Source: Streptomyces sp. TRM70350
GTDB lineage: Bacteria; Actinomycetota; Actinomycetes; Streptomycetales; Streptomycetaceae
Direction of reading: 5' to 3'
Assembly (NCBI RefSeq): GCF_019219825.1
Contig: NZ_JAHUXH010000008.1
Span: forward strand, 186,001 to 250,000
Length of the DNA: 64,000 nt
Positions 24,514 through 34,271 of this stretch are shown here, piece after piece. The notes below the pieces were generated by a model. It saw only the letters and a program-made list of their open reading frames with translations, searched no databases and was not told the DNA's origin. Both the position numbers and the translations under genes were made by a program. Each line of letters starts with the position of its first letter. The stretch's first letter is position 1.

Positions 24514-25955
24514 GCGGCCGCCTCCTTCCGCGTCTTCGCGGCCGCCGTCAGCAGCGCCCGCAGCGGCGCCGGATCGCCGGCGCGTACGGCCTGCGCGGCC
24601 AGCTCGTGGAGGTCGGTCACCGTGCCGTCGGGCGTGGTGAGCACGGTGGCCAGCCAGCGGTGCGCGCGGGTCCAGCCGGCCGGGCGCAGCACGGCGTGCA
24701 GCGTCTGGGCGAGCGCGGCGGTCAGTACCGCGTGGGCGACCGTCGTGCGGGCGGCGGCGGGCATCCGGCGCAGACCGGGCTCCAGCAGCCCGGCCAGCCG
24801 CGGCCAGGTGCCGTCGGCGAGGGCGTCCAGGGCGGCGGACAGCGCCCGCTCGGGGGATTCCTCGCCGGTTGCGAGCAGCAGGAGGTCCTTGCCTGTTTCG
24901 TCGCCGAGGTCGTGGAGCTGGTCCGGTGCCATGTCGAGGAGCCGTACGGGGCGCGGTTCGTCGTCGAGGTCGGGGTCGTCCAGCCCGGCCAGTCGGCCGA
25001 GGCACCAGCGCTCGATCGACGCGGCGGCGCGCAACGTGACGGGTTCGGCGCCGTACGCGGCGGCAGCCACGGCGTCGGGCGGCAGCGCGGCGAGGCGCTG
25101 TTCGGCGGGCGGGTGGTCGGCCGTGGCGTACGGGTCGACGGCGTCGTCCTCGGCCACGCCACGGGCGGCGCGGGCCGCGACGTAAGGGTCGCGCACGGCG
25201 GTTTCGAGGGCGTCGTAGAAGTCCACGGGGTACGTGTCCTCCTCGGCGAGTGCGGACCACCACGTGCTGCCGAGCCCCTCGAACGCCTCGTGCAGGAGCC
25301 CGGTCCGCCGCAGCGCCTGAGCGGTCGCCGCGCTTCCGGTGACCCGGGCGGCGTCGGCGTCGGCGGCCAGCTCCGCCTGCCACATCGGCGGCTGGGAGGC
25401 CCGCAGCAGTGGTGCGGCCAGTGCGGCGAGCGGGCGGAAACGGCGGTCCATGCGGTCCGCGAGCACGTGGCGCGCGAGGCGCAGCGCGGCGGTACGGCGG
25501 TCGCGTAGATGCTGTGCGTGCGCCAGCTCGTGCGCCACCACCGACGCCAGCTGGTCCGCGCTCAGCATGCGCAGCAGCGGGTGGCCGAGGAGCAGGGTGT
25601 AGGCGCGTCCCCCGGCGGCCCTGGTGGGCGCGAGCGACGCGTCGACGGTCGGAACGACCCGGACGAGGAGCGGTTCCCGGAAGCCGACCCGCCCCGCCAC
25701 GCCCCGCACCAGTGCCGCCAACTCCGGCTCGTCATCGGGGCGGAGGGCCTTCCCCGGGAGCCGTTCGCGCCGCATGGCCCCGCTGACGAACCCGGCCACG
25801 AACAGCGTCAGCGGCACCAGCACGACCGCGTGCGGCGCCCACGCCAGCCCGGCGAGGACCAGCGCCACGCCGACGACGGCCGTCGGCAGCCAGGCCACGA
25901 CCAGCATGGCGGCGGCGAGCATCCACGCACGCAGGGGTGACGTTCGTATGTCCAT
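24510..25955 (-). CDS. M48-family membrane metallopeptidase
   Basis: 481 residues. Two membrane segments (about 10-58), then the zinc site HELAH (His142, Glu143, His146) with third ligand Glu195 in QAELAADADAAR, the arrangement of HtpX/Ste24-type peptidases. The C-terminal 200 residues are helical and Ala/Leu-rich. The ATG at 25955 has only a weak ribosome-binding site. Coupled to the DUF3592-like gene downstream. Substrate unknown. Confidence 0.88.
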   Translation of the reverse strand: MDIRTSPLRAWMLAAAMLVVAWLPTAVVGVALVLAGLAWAPHAVVLVPLTLFVAGFVSGAMRRERLPGKALRPDDEPELAALVRGVAGRVGFREPLLVRVVPTVDASLAPTRAAGGRAYTLLLGHPLLRMLSADQLASVVAHELAHAQHLRDRRTAALRLARHVLADRMDRRFRPLAALAAPLLRASQPPMWQAELAADADAARVTGSAATAQALRRTGLLHEAFEGLGSTWWSALAEEDTYPVDFYDALETAVRDPYVAARAARGVAEDDAVDPYATADHPPAEQRLAALPPDAVAAAAYGAEPVTLRAAASIERWCLGRLAGLDDPDLDDEPRPVRLLDMAPDQLHDLGDETGKDLLLLATGEESPERALSAALDALADGTWPRLAGLLEPGLRRMPAAARTTVAHAVLTAALAQTLHAVLRPAGWTRAHRWLATVLTTPDGTVTDLHELAAQAVRAGDPAPLRALLTAAAKTRKEAAA

Positions 25956-26060
25956 GCTGGTCCCGTGAAGTTCGCGCCAGGTGGGGCTGAGGTGTCGAGG
26001 GATTGTGTCACGGGGGACGGATGTGAGGAGGGGGTGGACAGGATGTTGCGGATGTGTTCG

Positions 26061-28364
26061 TCAGCCCTCCGCCGAAGTGGGGCACAGCAACCGCCGGTCC
26101 CGCCCCAGCACCCGTGCCGGACCCGTCAGTCGCACCAGCGCCGTGTGCCGTACGTCCGCGCTGGACGCCGCCAACCGCAGCTCCAGTGCGCCCGGTTCGA
26201 CGACCCGGCGGCCCGTGCGGTCGGTGAACGACGACAGGTCGGCGTGGAAGTGGAAGGTCACCCGGCGGGATTCGCCAGGCTCCAGTTCCAGTCGCTCGTA
26301 GCCGATCAGGCGGACGTCCGGGCGCGTGACCGACGCCACCGGGTCGTGGAGGTACAGCTGGACGACCTCCGCGCCCGCGCGGGCGCCCGTGTTGCGGACG
26401 GTGACGGAGAGGTCGTAGGTGCCGTCCGTGGGGATCTCCGGGGTGCCGTCGGTCATGCCCTCCCACGCGAACGTCGTGTACGAGCGCCCGTGCCCGAAGG
26501 GATACAGCGGCGTCGGATCCAGGTTGCTGACCTCGCCCGCCAGGCCCAGTGGCGGCTGGAGGTACGTCCACGGCTGGCCGCCGGGTGCCTGCGGCACGCT
26601 CACCGGGAGGCGGCCCGACGGGTTGACGCGGCCGGAGAGGACGCCCGCGACCGCCGGGCCGCCCTCCTCACCGGGGAAGAACGCCTGCACCACCGCTCCC
26701 AGGCGGCCGTGCCAGCGGCCCAGCGCGTACGGGCGGCCGGTGAGCAGGACCAGGACCACCGGGACGCCCGTCGCCACCAGGGCGTCCAGCAGGTCGGGCT
26801 GGACCCCGGGGAGTTGCAGGTCCGTCGCGTCGCAGCCCTCGCCCGACGTGCCGCGGCCGAAGAGGCCCGCCCGGTCGCCCAGCACCGCCACGCACACATC
26901 CGCCTCCGCCGCCCGCGCCACCGCCTCCTCGATGCCGGACGGGTCCGGGTCCGCGACCCCGCAGCCCTCCGCGAACGTCACCTTCGCGTCCGGGAGTTCC
27001 GTGCGCAGGGCATCGAGGAGCGGGGGGATCTCGATGCCGGTCGGCGTCCCGGGGTGGCGGGGGAGGACGTGGGAAGGGAAGGAGTAGCAGCCGAGCATCG
27101 CCAGCGGGTCCGCCGCGCGGGGGCCCACCACGGCGATTCGGGTGTCGGGGGCGAGGGGCAGTACGCCGTCCCGGTTGTCCAGCAGGACCACCGACTCCTC
27201 CGCCAGGCGGCGGGCCAGGGCTCGGCTCGCCGTCGAGTCCAGGTCGATCCGCCGCTCCGTCGGCTCCGGCTGCCAGTCCTCGTCCAGCAGGCCCAGTTCA
27301 CACTTCTGGAGCAGGACCCTCCGCGCCGCCCGGTCCACCAGCGACTCCGGTACCTCGCCCGCCCTCACCGCTTCCACCAGCGGCTGTCCGTAGCACTTCA
27401 GGGTCGGCAGCTCCACGTCGATCCCGGCCGCCAGCGCCGCGTGCGCGGCCTCGGCGGGGGTGCCCGCCACGCGGTGCAGGGTCTGGAGGAAGCCGATGCC
27501 GAAGTAGTCCGAGACGACCGTGCCGCTGAAGTTCCATTCGGTGCGGAGGAGTTCGGTCAGCAATGCCGGGTCCGCCGAGGCCGGGACTCCGTCCGTCTCC
27601 GTGTACGCCGCCATCACCGAGCGGGCGCCGCCCTCGCGCAGCGCCAGTTCGAAGGGGGGCAGGGTGACGTCCGCGAGCTCGCGGGTCCCGGCTCGTACGG
27701 GAGCGAGGTTGCGGGCGCCGACGGAAGAGGCGTAACCGGCGAAGTGCTTCAGCGTCGCCACGATCCCGGCCGACTCCAGGCCCCGTACGTACGCCGCGCC
27801 GATCGTGCCCACCAGGTACGGGTCCTCGCCGATCGTCTCCTCGACCCGTCCCCACCGCGGGTCGCGGACCACGTCCAGCACGGGCGCCAGGCCCTGGTGC
27901 ACACCGACCGAGCGCAGGTCGGCGCCGATCCGCCGGGCCATCTCCTCCACCAGCGCCGGATCGAAGGTGGCGCCCCAGGCGAGCGGGACCGGGTACGCCG
28001 TCGCCCGCCACGCCGTGAAGCCGGCGAGGCACTCCTCGTGGGCGATCGCCGGGATGCCGAAGCGGCCGGACGCGGCGATCCGGCGCTGGGCGCGGGCCAG
28101 GGAGCGGGCGCCGGACTCCGGGTCGACGGGGGCGGTGCCGAAGGGGCGGGTGAGCTGGCCGAGGCCGTGCCGGATCAGCTCGTCGAAGTCGTGGTCGGCG
28201 GTCATGTCGTGCTGGTGGGGGGCCACTCCGTCGCCGTCCGCGGTGGCGCCCACCCACACGCCGTACAGCTGGGCGGTCTTCTCTTCGAGGGTCATCCGGG
28301 AGAGCAGGTCCGTGACGCGGACGTCTGCGGGGAGGCTGCGGTCACGCCAAGGGGCGGTGGTCAT
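26061..28364 (-). CDS. bxlA: GH3 beta-xylosidase/beta-glucosidase (BxlA-type)
   Basis: Intracellular exo-glycosidase (no signal peptide) of 767 residues. GH3 N-terminal barrel with KHFAGY and the nucleophile Asp286 in GTVVSDYFGI; GH3 C-terminal domain (ESVVLLDNRDGVLPL, LLTGRPYALG); then a fibronectin-III-like domain (VTVRNTGARAGAEVVQLYL). It ends an operon with an ABC sugar importer, beside a LacI regulator and a GH10 xylanase, the bxlEFGA arrangement for xylo-oligosaccharides. The xylan assignment is by context; GH3 sequence alone does not separate xylosidase from glucosidase. Confidence 0.88.
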   Translation of the reverse strand: MTTAPWRDRSLPADVRVTDLLSRMTLEEKTAQLYGVWVGATADGDGVAPHQHDMTADHDFDELIRHGLGQLTRPFGTAPVDPESGARSLARAQRRIAASGRFGIPAIAHEECLAGFTAWRATAYPVPLAWGATFDPALVEEMARRIGADLRSVGVHQGLAPVLDVVRDPRWGRVEETIGEDPYLVGTIGAAYVRGLESAGIVATLKHFAGYASSVGARNLAPVRAGTRELADVTLPPFELALREGGARSVMAAYTETDGVPASADPALLTELLRTEWNFSGTVVSDYFGIGFLQTLHRVAGTPAEAAHAALAAGIDVELPTLKCYGQPLVEAVRAGEVPESLVDRAARRVLLQKCELGLLDEDWQPEPTERRIDLDSTASRALARRLAEESVVLLDNRDGVLPLAPDTRIAVVGPRAADPLAMLGCYSFPSHVLPRHPGTPTGIEIPPLLDALRTELPDAKVTFAEGCGVADPDPSGIEEAVARAAEADVCVAVLGDRAGLFGRGTSGEGCDATDLQLPGVQPDLLDALVATGVPVVLVLLTGRPYALGRWHGRLGAVVQAFFPGEEGGPAVAGVLSGRVNPSGRLPVSVPQAPGGQPWTYLQPPLGLAGEVSNLDPTPLYPFGHGRSYTTFAWEGMTDGTPEIPTDGTYDLSVTVRNTGARAGAEVVQLYLHDPVASVTRPDVRLIGYERLELEPGESRRVTFHFHADLSSFTDRTGRRVVEPGALELRLAASSADVRHTALVRLTGPARVLGRDRRLLCPTSAEG

Positions 28365-28397
28365 GGAACTCCTGTCGTTGAACGCCTACGAAGAGCG

Positions 28398-29315
28398 CTA
28401 CTTGCCGCCGACGCCCATCAGGCCGCCCACCAGCGCCCGCCGCGCCACCAGGTAGACGGCGAAGATCGGGACGCCCGAGAGGACGACCGAGGCGAGCAGG
28501 GCGGGGATGTTCACGCCGAACTGGCTGACGTAGTTGAACAGGCCGAGCGTGAGGACGCGCGGGCCGTCGGACTGGGTGAAGATCAGCGGGAAGAGGAAGC
28601 CGTTCCAGGCCTGCAGGGCGGCGTAGATGACGACCGTGCTGATGCCGCCCTTGGCCAGCGGGATCGTCAGCTGGAACAGCATCCGCAGCGGGGAGGCGCC
28701 GTCCAGCGCCATCGCCTCGTACAAATCCTCCGACACATCCCGCAGGGTGCCGACCAGCACCAGCACGGAGACGGGCATCGTGAAGGCCGCCGTGGGGAGG
28801 ATGACGGCGAGCAGGGTGTCGTACAGATCGAGCTGGGCGATCAGCAGATAGAGCGGCACGACGACCGCCTGGGCCGGGATCGCCACGCCGAGCAGGAACA
28901 GCCGGAACGCGGCGCCGGACCAGCGGTCGCGGGTGCGGACGGCCACGTAGGCGAGGGGGATCGAGAGGACCAGGACGATGGCGACGACCGCCACCGCCAC
29001 GATGGCCGTGTTGCTGAGCAGATGGCCGAAGCCGGTGTTCAGGACGGTGTTGTAGTTGTCGAGGGTGGGGTCGGTGGGCGGGCTCAGGGGGTTGCCGGTG
29101 AGGGCGCGGTCCTGCGGGGTGAGGGAGGCCGACAGCATCGCGTAGACGGGGATGATGACGATCGCCAGCCAGAGGACCGAGCCGAGGCCCGCCACCGGGT
29201 TGGCGCGTTTCGTCCAGTGCCGTCGGCGGCGCTTCGGTGGCGGGGGCGGGGTCGTACGGCTGCTCGTCGTCCTCGTCGGGTGGGGCAGGGTGTCGTGGGT
29301 CATGAGAGCCGTCAC
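28398..29315 (-). CDS. bxlG: ABC sugar transporter permease (MalG/BxlG-type)
   Basis: 305 residues, six predicted membrane helices after a Pro/Arg-rich cytoplasmic N-terminus. The EAA loop reads DLYEAMALDGASPLRMLFQLTIPL. The GTG at 29315 is preferred because GGAAGGG lies 4-5 nt upstream and it overlaps the previous stop (GTGA); an ATG at 29303 is the alternative. Works with the permease and binding protein upstream. No ATPase gene is present, as usual where MsiK serves several importers. Confidence 0.9.
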   Translation of the reverse strand: MTALMTHDTLPHPTRTTSSRTTPPPPPKRRRRHWTKRANPVAGLGSVLWLAIVIIPVYAMLSASLTPQDRALTGNPLSPPTDPTLDNYNTVLNTGFGHLLSNTAIVAVAVVAIVLVLSIPLAYVAVRTRDRWSGAAFRLFLLGVAIPAQAVVVPLYLLIAQLDLYDTLLAVILPTAAFTMPVSVLVLVGTLRDVSEDLYEAMALDGASPLRMLFQLTIPLAKGGISTVVIYAALQAWNGFLFPLIFTQSDGPRVLTLGLFNYVSQFGVNIPALLASVVLSGVPIFAVYLVARRALVGGLMGVGGK

Positions 29316-30172
29316 ATCCCTTCCCGCGTGCTGCGCATGGCGCCGAAGCCGGACAGCCGCACGAGGAGGAGGGACAGACCCGTCGCCGCCAGGACCAGGA
29401 AGGACGCGATGGCGCTGGCGTAGCCGAAGTCGTAGGTCTTGAAGCCCGCCTCGTACATCAGGTACGGCAGGATCGCCGTGTCCGTGCCGGGGCCGCCCTT
29501 GGTGAGGATCAGAACCGTCTCGAAGTACGTCAGTGAGCCGACGACGATCAGCACGGTGGACGTGATGACGGTGTTGCGCAGTTGCGGCAGGGTGATCGAG
29601 AAGAACCGGCGGTAGCGGCCGGCGCCGTCGATGGCCGCCGCCTGGTAGAGGACCTGCGGGATCTGGCGGGCCCCGCCCTGGTAGATGAGGGTGTGGAAGG
29701 GGATGAACTGCCAGCCGCCGACGAAGACGATCGCGAGGAACGCGCCGCTGGACGAGCCGAGGACGTCCTTCTGGATGATGCCGAAGTTCGGGTCGAGGAG
29801 GGCGTAGAAGAGCAGGGCGACGGCGGTGGAGGAGAGCAGGAGCGGGACGAAGAAGATCGCGGAGAGGACGGCGCGGTTGCGTTGCGGGCCCGCGGCCCAG
29901 ACGCCGAGGAGCAGCGCCACGACCGTCTGGAAGGCCCAGCTCGCGGCGGTGAGAAGGATCGTCAGCCACAGGGACTGGGTCATGCGTGGGTCGTCGAGGA
30001 GCTTCTGCCAGTTGGCCAGGCCCACGGGCTGCGGGTCGCCCAGGCCGTCCCAGGTCGTGAAGGAGAGGTAGAAGGCGAGGGCCATCGGGACGACCGCGAA
30101 GAAGGCGAAGAAGAGGACGCCGGGCAGGGCCCAGACGGCGTGCGGGCGGCCCACCCTGGTCCGGGTGCTCAC
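29312..30172 (-). CDS. bxlF: ABC sugar transporter permease (MalF/BxlF-type)
   Basis: 286 residues, six membrane helices starting with [22 protein letters not shown]. The EAA motif reads [22 protein letters not shown]. The GTG start overlaps the stop of the binding-protein gene (GTGA), and its own stop overlaps the next permease start, so the operon is tightly coupled. Confidence 0.9.
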   Translation of the reverse strand: MSTRTRVGRPHAVWALPGVLFFAFFAVVPMALAFYLSFTTWDGLGDPQPVGLANWQKLLDDPRMTQSLWLTILLTAASWAFQTVVALLLGVWAAGPQRNRAVLSAIFFVPLLLSSTAVALLFYALLDPNFGIIQKDVLGSSSGAFLAIVFVGGWQFIPFHTLIYQGGARQIPQVLYQAAAIDGAGRYRRFFSITLPQLRNTVITSTVLIVVGSLTYFETVLILTKGGPGTDTAILPYLMYEAGFKTYDFGYASAIASFLVLAATGLSLLLVRLSGFGAMRSTREGM

Positions 30173-31515
30173 TTCTTCAGCTCCTTGCAGGCCGCCACGA
30201 ACTCGGTCGGCGACGACTTCCCCGCGAACAGCTTCCCGATCTCCGTGTGCATCGGGGTGCCCAGCTCGCCGAGCGCCTGGTCCCAGGAGAGCGTGAACGC
30301 GGGGGCCTGCTGCACCATGTCGTACTGGAACCTGGCGTACTGCGGGTTGGGGGCCGAGTCGAGGAGCTGGGCCGCGTTCGAGGTCGTCGGGACGTCTCCG
30401 AGGTCGATCAGGTCCTTGGCGTACGCCTCCGAGGCGGCCTCCTTGAGGAACGCGATCGCCAGGTCCTTGTTGCGGGTACGGGCGTTGACGGACCAGTAGT
30501 TGGTCGGGTTGCCGACGACGTTGCGCACGTCACCGCTGCCGCCCTCGATCTCCGGGAAGGCCGCCCAGCCCAGGTGCCGCTTGGCGAAGTCGGGGAACTT
30601 GCCGAGCTGCGTCGAGTACTCCCAGGAGCCCATCAGGTGCATCGCGGCCCTGCCCTTGGCGAAGACCGCGGGGGCGCCGCCGTTGACGTAGGACACGGAC
30701 GTGAACTTGTCGCCGAAGGCGCCGTCGTCGACCAGTTCCTTCACCATCTCGGCCGCCTTCAGGACCGCCGGGTCGCCCCAGCCCTCCGCGTCGCCGTCCT
30801 GGATGCGCTGGAAGACCTCGGGGCCGCCGATGCGGTCGACCAGGTACTCCAGCCACATCAGCTCGGGCCAGATGTCGGAGCCGCCGAGCGCGAAGGGCGT
30901 GATGTTCGCCTTCTTCAGCTTGGCGTTGACGTCGAGGAGCTGGTCCCAGGTGGTGGGCGGTTGCAGCTTGTGCTCGGCGAAGACGGACTTGTTGTAGAAG
31001 AGGATCACGGGCTGCATGCCGCGCATCGGGATGCCGTAGTGGCGGCCCTTGAGGTCGCCGGCCGCGAGGACGGAGGGCAGGAAACCGTCCTTGAGCACGG
31101 GGTCGTTGTTGATCGTGTCGGTGAGGTCGAGAAGCTTGCCCGCCTCCTCGTACGCCCGGATGGAGCCGCCGCCCCAGTTGAAGAAGACGTCCGGGGCGCT
31201 GGGCGAGCCCATGGCCGTCCGCAGCTTGGGGGAGTAGTCGGAGCCGGGGACCTTCTCCAGCTTCACCGTGCCGCCCGCCTCCTTGGCGGCCGCCGACTTG
31301 TTGAAGCGCTCCACGGCCGCCTGCTGGACCTTCACCGCGTCGTCGCCGTACACGAAGGCGGTGATCGCGCCGCCGTCGCCGCCGCCCGCGCCGCCTCCGG
31401 AGCCGCAGGCGGTGAGGCCGGGGAGGCCGGTGGTGAGCAGGGTGGTGGCGCCGGCGCCGAGTATCCAGCGCCTGCTGAACGTGCGCCCGCCGGTGGACGA
31501 CGTGGTGGACCCCAT
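30169..31515 (-). CDS. bxlE: Extracellular sugar-binding lipoprotein (BxlE-type)
   Basis: 448 residues. N-terminus with twin Arg (SRRWILGAG) and lipobox LTAC giving lipid-modified Cys37, a Gly-rich spacer, then a solute-binding protein family 1 fold ([43 protein letters not shown]). First gene of the importer operon. The ATG has GAGAGGTG 9 nt upstream. Two operator-like repeats lie 60-95 bp before the ATG. Xylo-oligosaccharide specificity is inferred from the neighbours. Confidence 0.9.
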   Translation of the reverse strand: MGSTTSSTGGRTFSRRWILGAGATTLLTTGLPGLTACGSGGGAGGGDGGAITAFVYGDDAVKVQQAAVERFNKSAAAKEAGGTVKLEKVPGSDYSPKLRTAMGSPSAPDVFFNWGGGSIRAYEEAGKLLDLTDTINNDPVLKDGFLPSVLAAGDLKGRHYGIPMRGMQPVILFYNKSVFAEHKLQPPTTWDQLLDVNAKLKKANITPFALGGSDIWPELMWLEYLVDRIGGPEVFQRIQDGDAEGWGDPAVLKAAEMVKELVDDGAFGDKFTSVSYVNGGAPAVFAKGRAAMHLMGSWEYSTQLGKFPDFAKRHLGWAAFPEIEGGSGDVRNVVGNPTNYWSVNARTRNKDLAIAFLKEAASEAYAKDLIDLGDVPTTSNAAQLLDSAPNPQYARFQYDMVQQAPAFTLSWDQALGELGTPMHTEIGKLFAGKSSPTEFVAACKELKK

Positions 31516-31573
31516 GAGACAGCACCTCTCGGGAGGACGTGCGTGTGGACAGGCCGGTCGGTAGGTCGGTCGG

Positions 31574-31586
31574 CGAATGTTTCGGG
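31574..31586. promoter_or_regulatory. Operator-like repeat 1, importer/LacI divergent region
   Basis: CGAATGTTTCGGG, containing the inverted pair CGAA/TTCG. A second copy with one mismatch starts 21 bp downstream, two helical turns away on the same DNA face. Confidence 0.6.
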
Positions 31587-31594
31587 GAGTAACT

Positions 31595-31607
31595 CGAATG
31601 TTCCGGG
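31595..31607. promoter_or_regulatory. Operator-like repeat 2, importer/LacI divergent region
   Basis: CGAATGTTCCGGG, 12 of 13 identical to repeat 1. Same CGAA core as the palindrome before the GH10 xylanase gene. Confidence 0.55.
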
Positions 31608-31651
31608 AACGTAGAGTGCCGCAAGGGGTCCGTCAAGAGGTCGCGCAGGGA

Positions 31652-31657
31652 TACGAT
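31652..31657 (+). promoter_or_regulatory. -10 element of the LacI regulator gene (leaderless)
   Basis: TACGAT, 7 nt before the ATG, with no Shine-Dalgarno sequence. Confidence 0.55.
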
Positions 31658-31664
31658 CGCCGCC

Positions 31665-32723
31665 ATGACTCCCCCGGAACGCCCGCAAACCCAGACGGCA
31701 CGGCGGTCCGCGCAGACCGCGACCCTCGCCGAGATCGCCCGCGAGGCCGGGGTCTCCGCGCCGACTGTTTCGAAGGTGCTCAACGGCCGGGCCGATGTCG
31801 CCCCGGCCACCCGCAACCGCGTCGAGGAGCTGCTGCGCACCCACGGCTACCGGCGGCGCCGGGCCGAGGCCACCCGCTCGCCCTTGATCGACCTGGTCTT
31901 CCACGAGCTGGAGAGCGCCTGGGCGCTGGAGGTCATCCGGGGCGTGGAGAACGTGGCGCGGCAGTCCGGGCTGAGCGTCGTGCTCTCCGAGAGCGCGGGG
32001 CGGCTGACGCCCGGGCGGACCTGGGCCGACCAGGTCGCCGCCCGCCGTCCGCACGGTGTGATCCTGGTGCTGAGCGAGCTCGACGAGGCCCAGCGGGCGC
32101 TGCTGACCAGCCGGTCCATCCCGTTCGTGGTGATGGACCCGGCCGGTGACCCGGGCACCGACGTGCCCTCGATCGGCGCCACCAACTGGCAGGGGGGCCT
32201 CGCCGCCACCCGGCATCTGGTCGAGCTGGGACACACCCGCATCGGCGCGATCACCGGGCCGTCGCGGATGCTGTGCAGCCGCGCCCGGGTGGACGGCTAC
32301 CGGGCGGCGCTGGAGACCGCCGGGCTGCCGGTGGACGACGGGTTGATCAAGGCCGGGGACTTCCACCACGAGTCCGGCTACCGGCTCGGCCTTCAGCTCC
32401 TGCGCCGCCCGGACCGGCCGACCGCCGTCTTCGCCGGCAACGACCTCCAGGCGCTCGGGCTGTACGAGGCGGCACGCGAGCTGGGGCTGCGGGTGCCGGA
32501 CGACGTGAGCGTGGTGGGGTTCGACGATCTGCCGGTGGCGCGCTGGGTGGGGCCGCCGCTGACGACCGTACGGCAGCCGCTGACGGAGATGGCGGAGGCG
32601 GCGGCCCGGCTGGTGCTGGAGCTGGGGCGCGGCGACGGGGCCGCCGCCGCGACGCGGGTGGAGCTGGCCACGAGCCTGGTGGTGCGCAGCAGTACGGCGG
32701 CGCCGGGGGTGGCCGAAAGCTGA
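31665..32723 (+). CDS. bxlR: LacI-family regulator of the xylan locus (BxlR-type)
   Basis: 352 residues. LacI helix-turn-helix at about 20-66 ([21 protein letters not shown]), then a periplasmic-binding-protein-like effector domain ([60 protein letters not shown]). It is divergent from the importer operon and followed by the xylanase gene on its own strand, so it is the natural repressor of both. It probably binds the CGAA-type repeats. Confidence 0.9.
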   Translation: MTPPERPQTQTARRSAQTATLAEIAREAGVSAPTVSKVLNGRADVAPATRNRVEELLRTHGYRRRRAEATRSPLIDLVFHELESAWALEVIRGVENVARQSGLSVVLSESAGRLTPGRTWADQVAARRPHGVILVLSELDEAQRALLTSRSIPFVVMDPAGDPGTDVPSIGATNWQGGLAATRHLVELGHTRIGAITGPSRMLCSRARVDGYRAALETAGLPVDDGLIKAGDFHHESGYRLGLQLLRRPDRPTAVFAGNDLQALGLYEAARELGLRVPDDVSVVGFDDLPVARWVGPPLTTVRQPLTEMAEAAARLVLELGRGDGAAAATRVELATSLVVRSSTAAPGVAES

Positions 32724-32727
32724 CGTA

Positions 32728-32756
32728 TTGACGGGTGGGCCCGGCGCCTCAACACT
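32728..32756 (+). promoter_or_regulatory. Promoter of the GH10 xylanase gene
   Basis: TTGACG, 17-nt spacer, AACACT, directly after the LacI stop codon. Transcription should start near 32763, about 44 nt before the xylanase ATG. Confidence 0.5.
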
Positions 32757-32781
32757 CCTCCGAAGTCAATCGGATGCACCA

Positions 32782-32794
32782 CCGAAACTTTCGG
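32782..32794. promoter_or_regulatory. Palindromic operator at the xylanase ribosome-binding site
   Basis: CCGAAACTTTCGG, a perfect palindrome apart from the central base. It abuts the GGAGG of the xylanase gene and sits about 20 nt inside the predicted transcript. Palindromes of the CGAAA-N-TTTCG kind are known upstream of streptomycete xylanase genes. It shares CGAAnnTTTCG with the repeats upstream of the importer operon. Confidence 0.7.
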
Positions 32795-32806
32795 AGGCAC
32801 CCGCAC

Positions 32807-34198
32807 ATGATCCCGTACACGAGATCCACGCGAGGGGCGTCGGGGTTCACCGGCGTCGCCGCCCTCGGCGCCCTGCTGCTCGCCGCCCTCGCCGCCCTGC
32901 TGCTCGCCGCCCCCTCCGCGCACGCCGCCGACCCGCCGCTGCGCGACCTCGCCGCCGCCAAGGGGAAGATCATCGGCACCGCGGTCACCGGAGGCAAGCT
33001 CACCGGCACCTACGGCGACATCGCGGGCCGGGAGTTCAACTCCCTCACGCCCGGCAACGCCATGAAGTGGGAGTCGGTCGAGCCGAGCCGGGGCACGTAC
33101 AACTGGGCCGAGGCCGACCGGATCGTCGACTTCGCCGAGGCGCACGGCCAGCAGGTACGCGGCCACACCCTGGTCTGGCACAGCCAGAACCCGGGCTGGC
33201 TGACAGGCGGGTCCTGGACCCCGGCCCAGTTCAGCGCGATCGTCCAGGACCACATCACCACCGAGGTCGGCCGCTACCGGGGTCGCGTCGACGCCTGGGA
33301 CGTGGTCAACGAGCCCTTCAACGAGGACGGCACCTACCGCCAGAGCCTCTTCTACAACCACCTCGGCCAGGACTACATCGCCCAGGCCCTGACCTGGGCA
33401 CGGGCCGCCGACCCGGCCGCCAAGCTCTACATCAACGACTACAACGTCGAGGGCGTCAACGCGAAGAGCACCGCTCTCTACGACCTGGTCAAGTCCCTGA
33501 AGGAGCGCGGGGTCCCGATCGACGGCGTCGGTCTGCAGGCCCACTTCATCCTCGGCCAGGTCCCGTCGACGCTCCAGCAGAACATCCAGCGCTTCGCCGA
33601 CCTCGGGGTCGACGTCGCGATCACGGAGCTGGACATCCGCATGCAGGTCCCGGCCACCGACGCCAAGCTCTCCCAGCAGGCCGCCGACTACAGGGCCGTC
33701 ATGAACGCCTGCCTGGCCGTCAGCCGCTGCACCGGCGTCACCGTCTGGGGCTTCACCGACTCCGACTCCTGGATCCCGGACTTCTTCGAGGGATACGGGG
33801 CGGCGACACCGTACGACGAGAACTTCGCGCCGAAACCGGCGTACTACGCGATCGCGCAGTCGCTGGGCGGCACGGGTGACGGCGGCGGTGGCGGCGAGCC
33901 CACGGACGGCTGTACGGCGACGTATCGCGTCGTGAACCAGTGGAACACCGGCTTCACCGGCGAGGTCAGGGTCTCCTGCGCGGGCGCCTCGCTCTCGTCG
34001 TGGAAGGTCGACTGGACGTACAGCGCGGGTCAGCGGATCACCCAGGCCTGGAACGCGCACTGCACGCAGACCGGTGCGGCGGTCAGCTGCTCCAACGCCT
34101 CCTACAACGGGGCGGTGCCGGAGGGAAGTTCGGTGACCTTCGGCTTCAACGGCTCATGGAGCGGCAGCAATCCGGTACCAACGGTGACGCTGGGTTGA
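32807..34198 (+). CDS. Secreted GH10 endo-1,4-beta-xylanase with CBM2 domain
   Basis: 463 residues. Signal peptide about 1-40 ending at AHAAD. GH10 barrel about 45-355 with acid/base Glu169 ([11 protein letters not shown]) and nucleophile Glu274 (AITELDIRM). A Gly-rich linker ([10 protein letters not shown]) and a family 2 carbohydrate-binding module ([19 protein letters not shown]...) follow, with paired Cys and exposed Trp. The ATG at 32807 is preferred because GGAGG lies 9 nt upstream and the signal peptide starts there. Its products feed the adjacent importer. Confidence 0.95.
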   Translation: MIPYTRSTRGASGFTGVAALGALLLAALAALLLAAPSAHAADPPLRDLAAAKGKIIGTAVTGGKLTGTYGDIAGREFNSLTPGNAMKWESVEPSRGTYNWAEADRIVDFAEAHGQQVRGHTLVWHSQNPGWLTGGSWTPAQFSAIVQDHITTEVGRYRGRVDAWDVVNEPFNEDGTYRQSLFYNHLGQDYIAQALTWARAADPAAKLYINDYNVEGVNAKSTALYDLVKSLKERGVPIDGVGLQAHFILGQVPSTLQQNIQRFADLGVDVAITELDIRMQVPATDAKLSQQAADYRAVMNACLAVSRCTGVTVWGFTDSDSWIPDFFEGYGAATPYDENFAPKPAYYAIAQSLGGTGDGGGGGEPTDGCTATYRVVNQWNTGFTGEVRVSCAGASLSSWKVDWTYSAGQRITQAWNAHCTQTGAAVSCSNASYNGAVPEGSSVTFGFNGSWSGSNPVPTVTLG

Positions 34199-34258
34199 GA
34201 AGTCTTAGATTTTCGGAAGAAAACCGGGTTCGCGCCCCCGCTCGTAATAATTCGGACG

Positions 34259-34264
34259 TACGTT
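34259..34264 (+). promoter_or_regulatory. -10 element of the LCP gene (leaderless)
   Basis: TACGTT, 7 nt before the GTG at 34272, with no Shine-Dalgarno sequence. The preceding 60 nt are unusually A+T-rich for this genome. Confidence 0.5.
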
Positions 34265-34271
34265 CCTGTCC

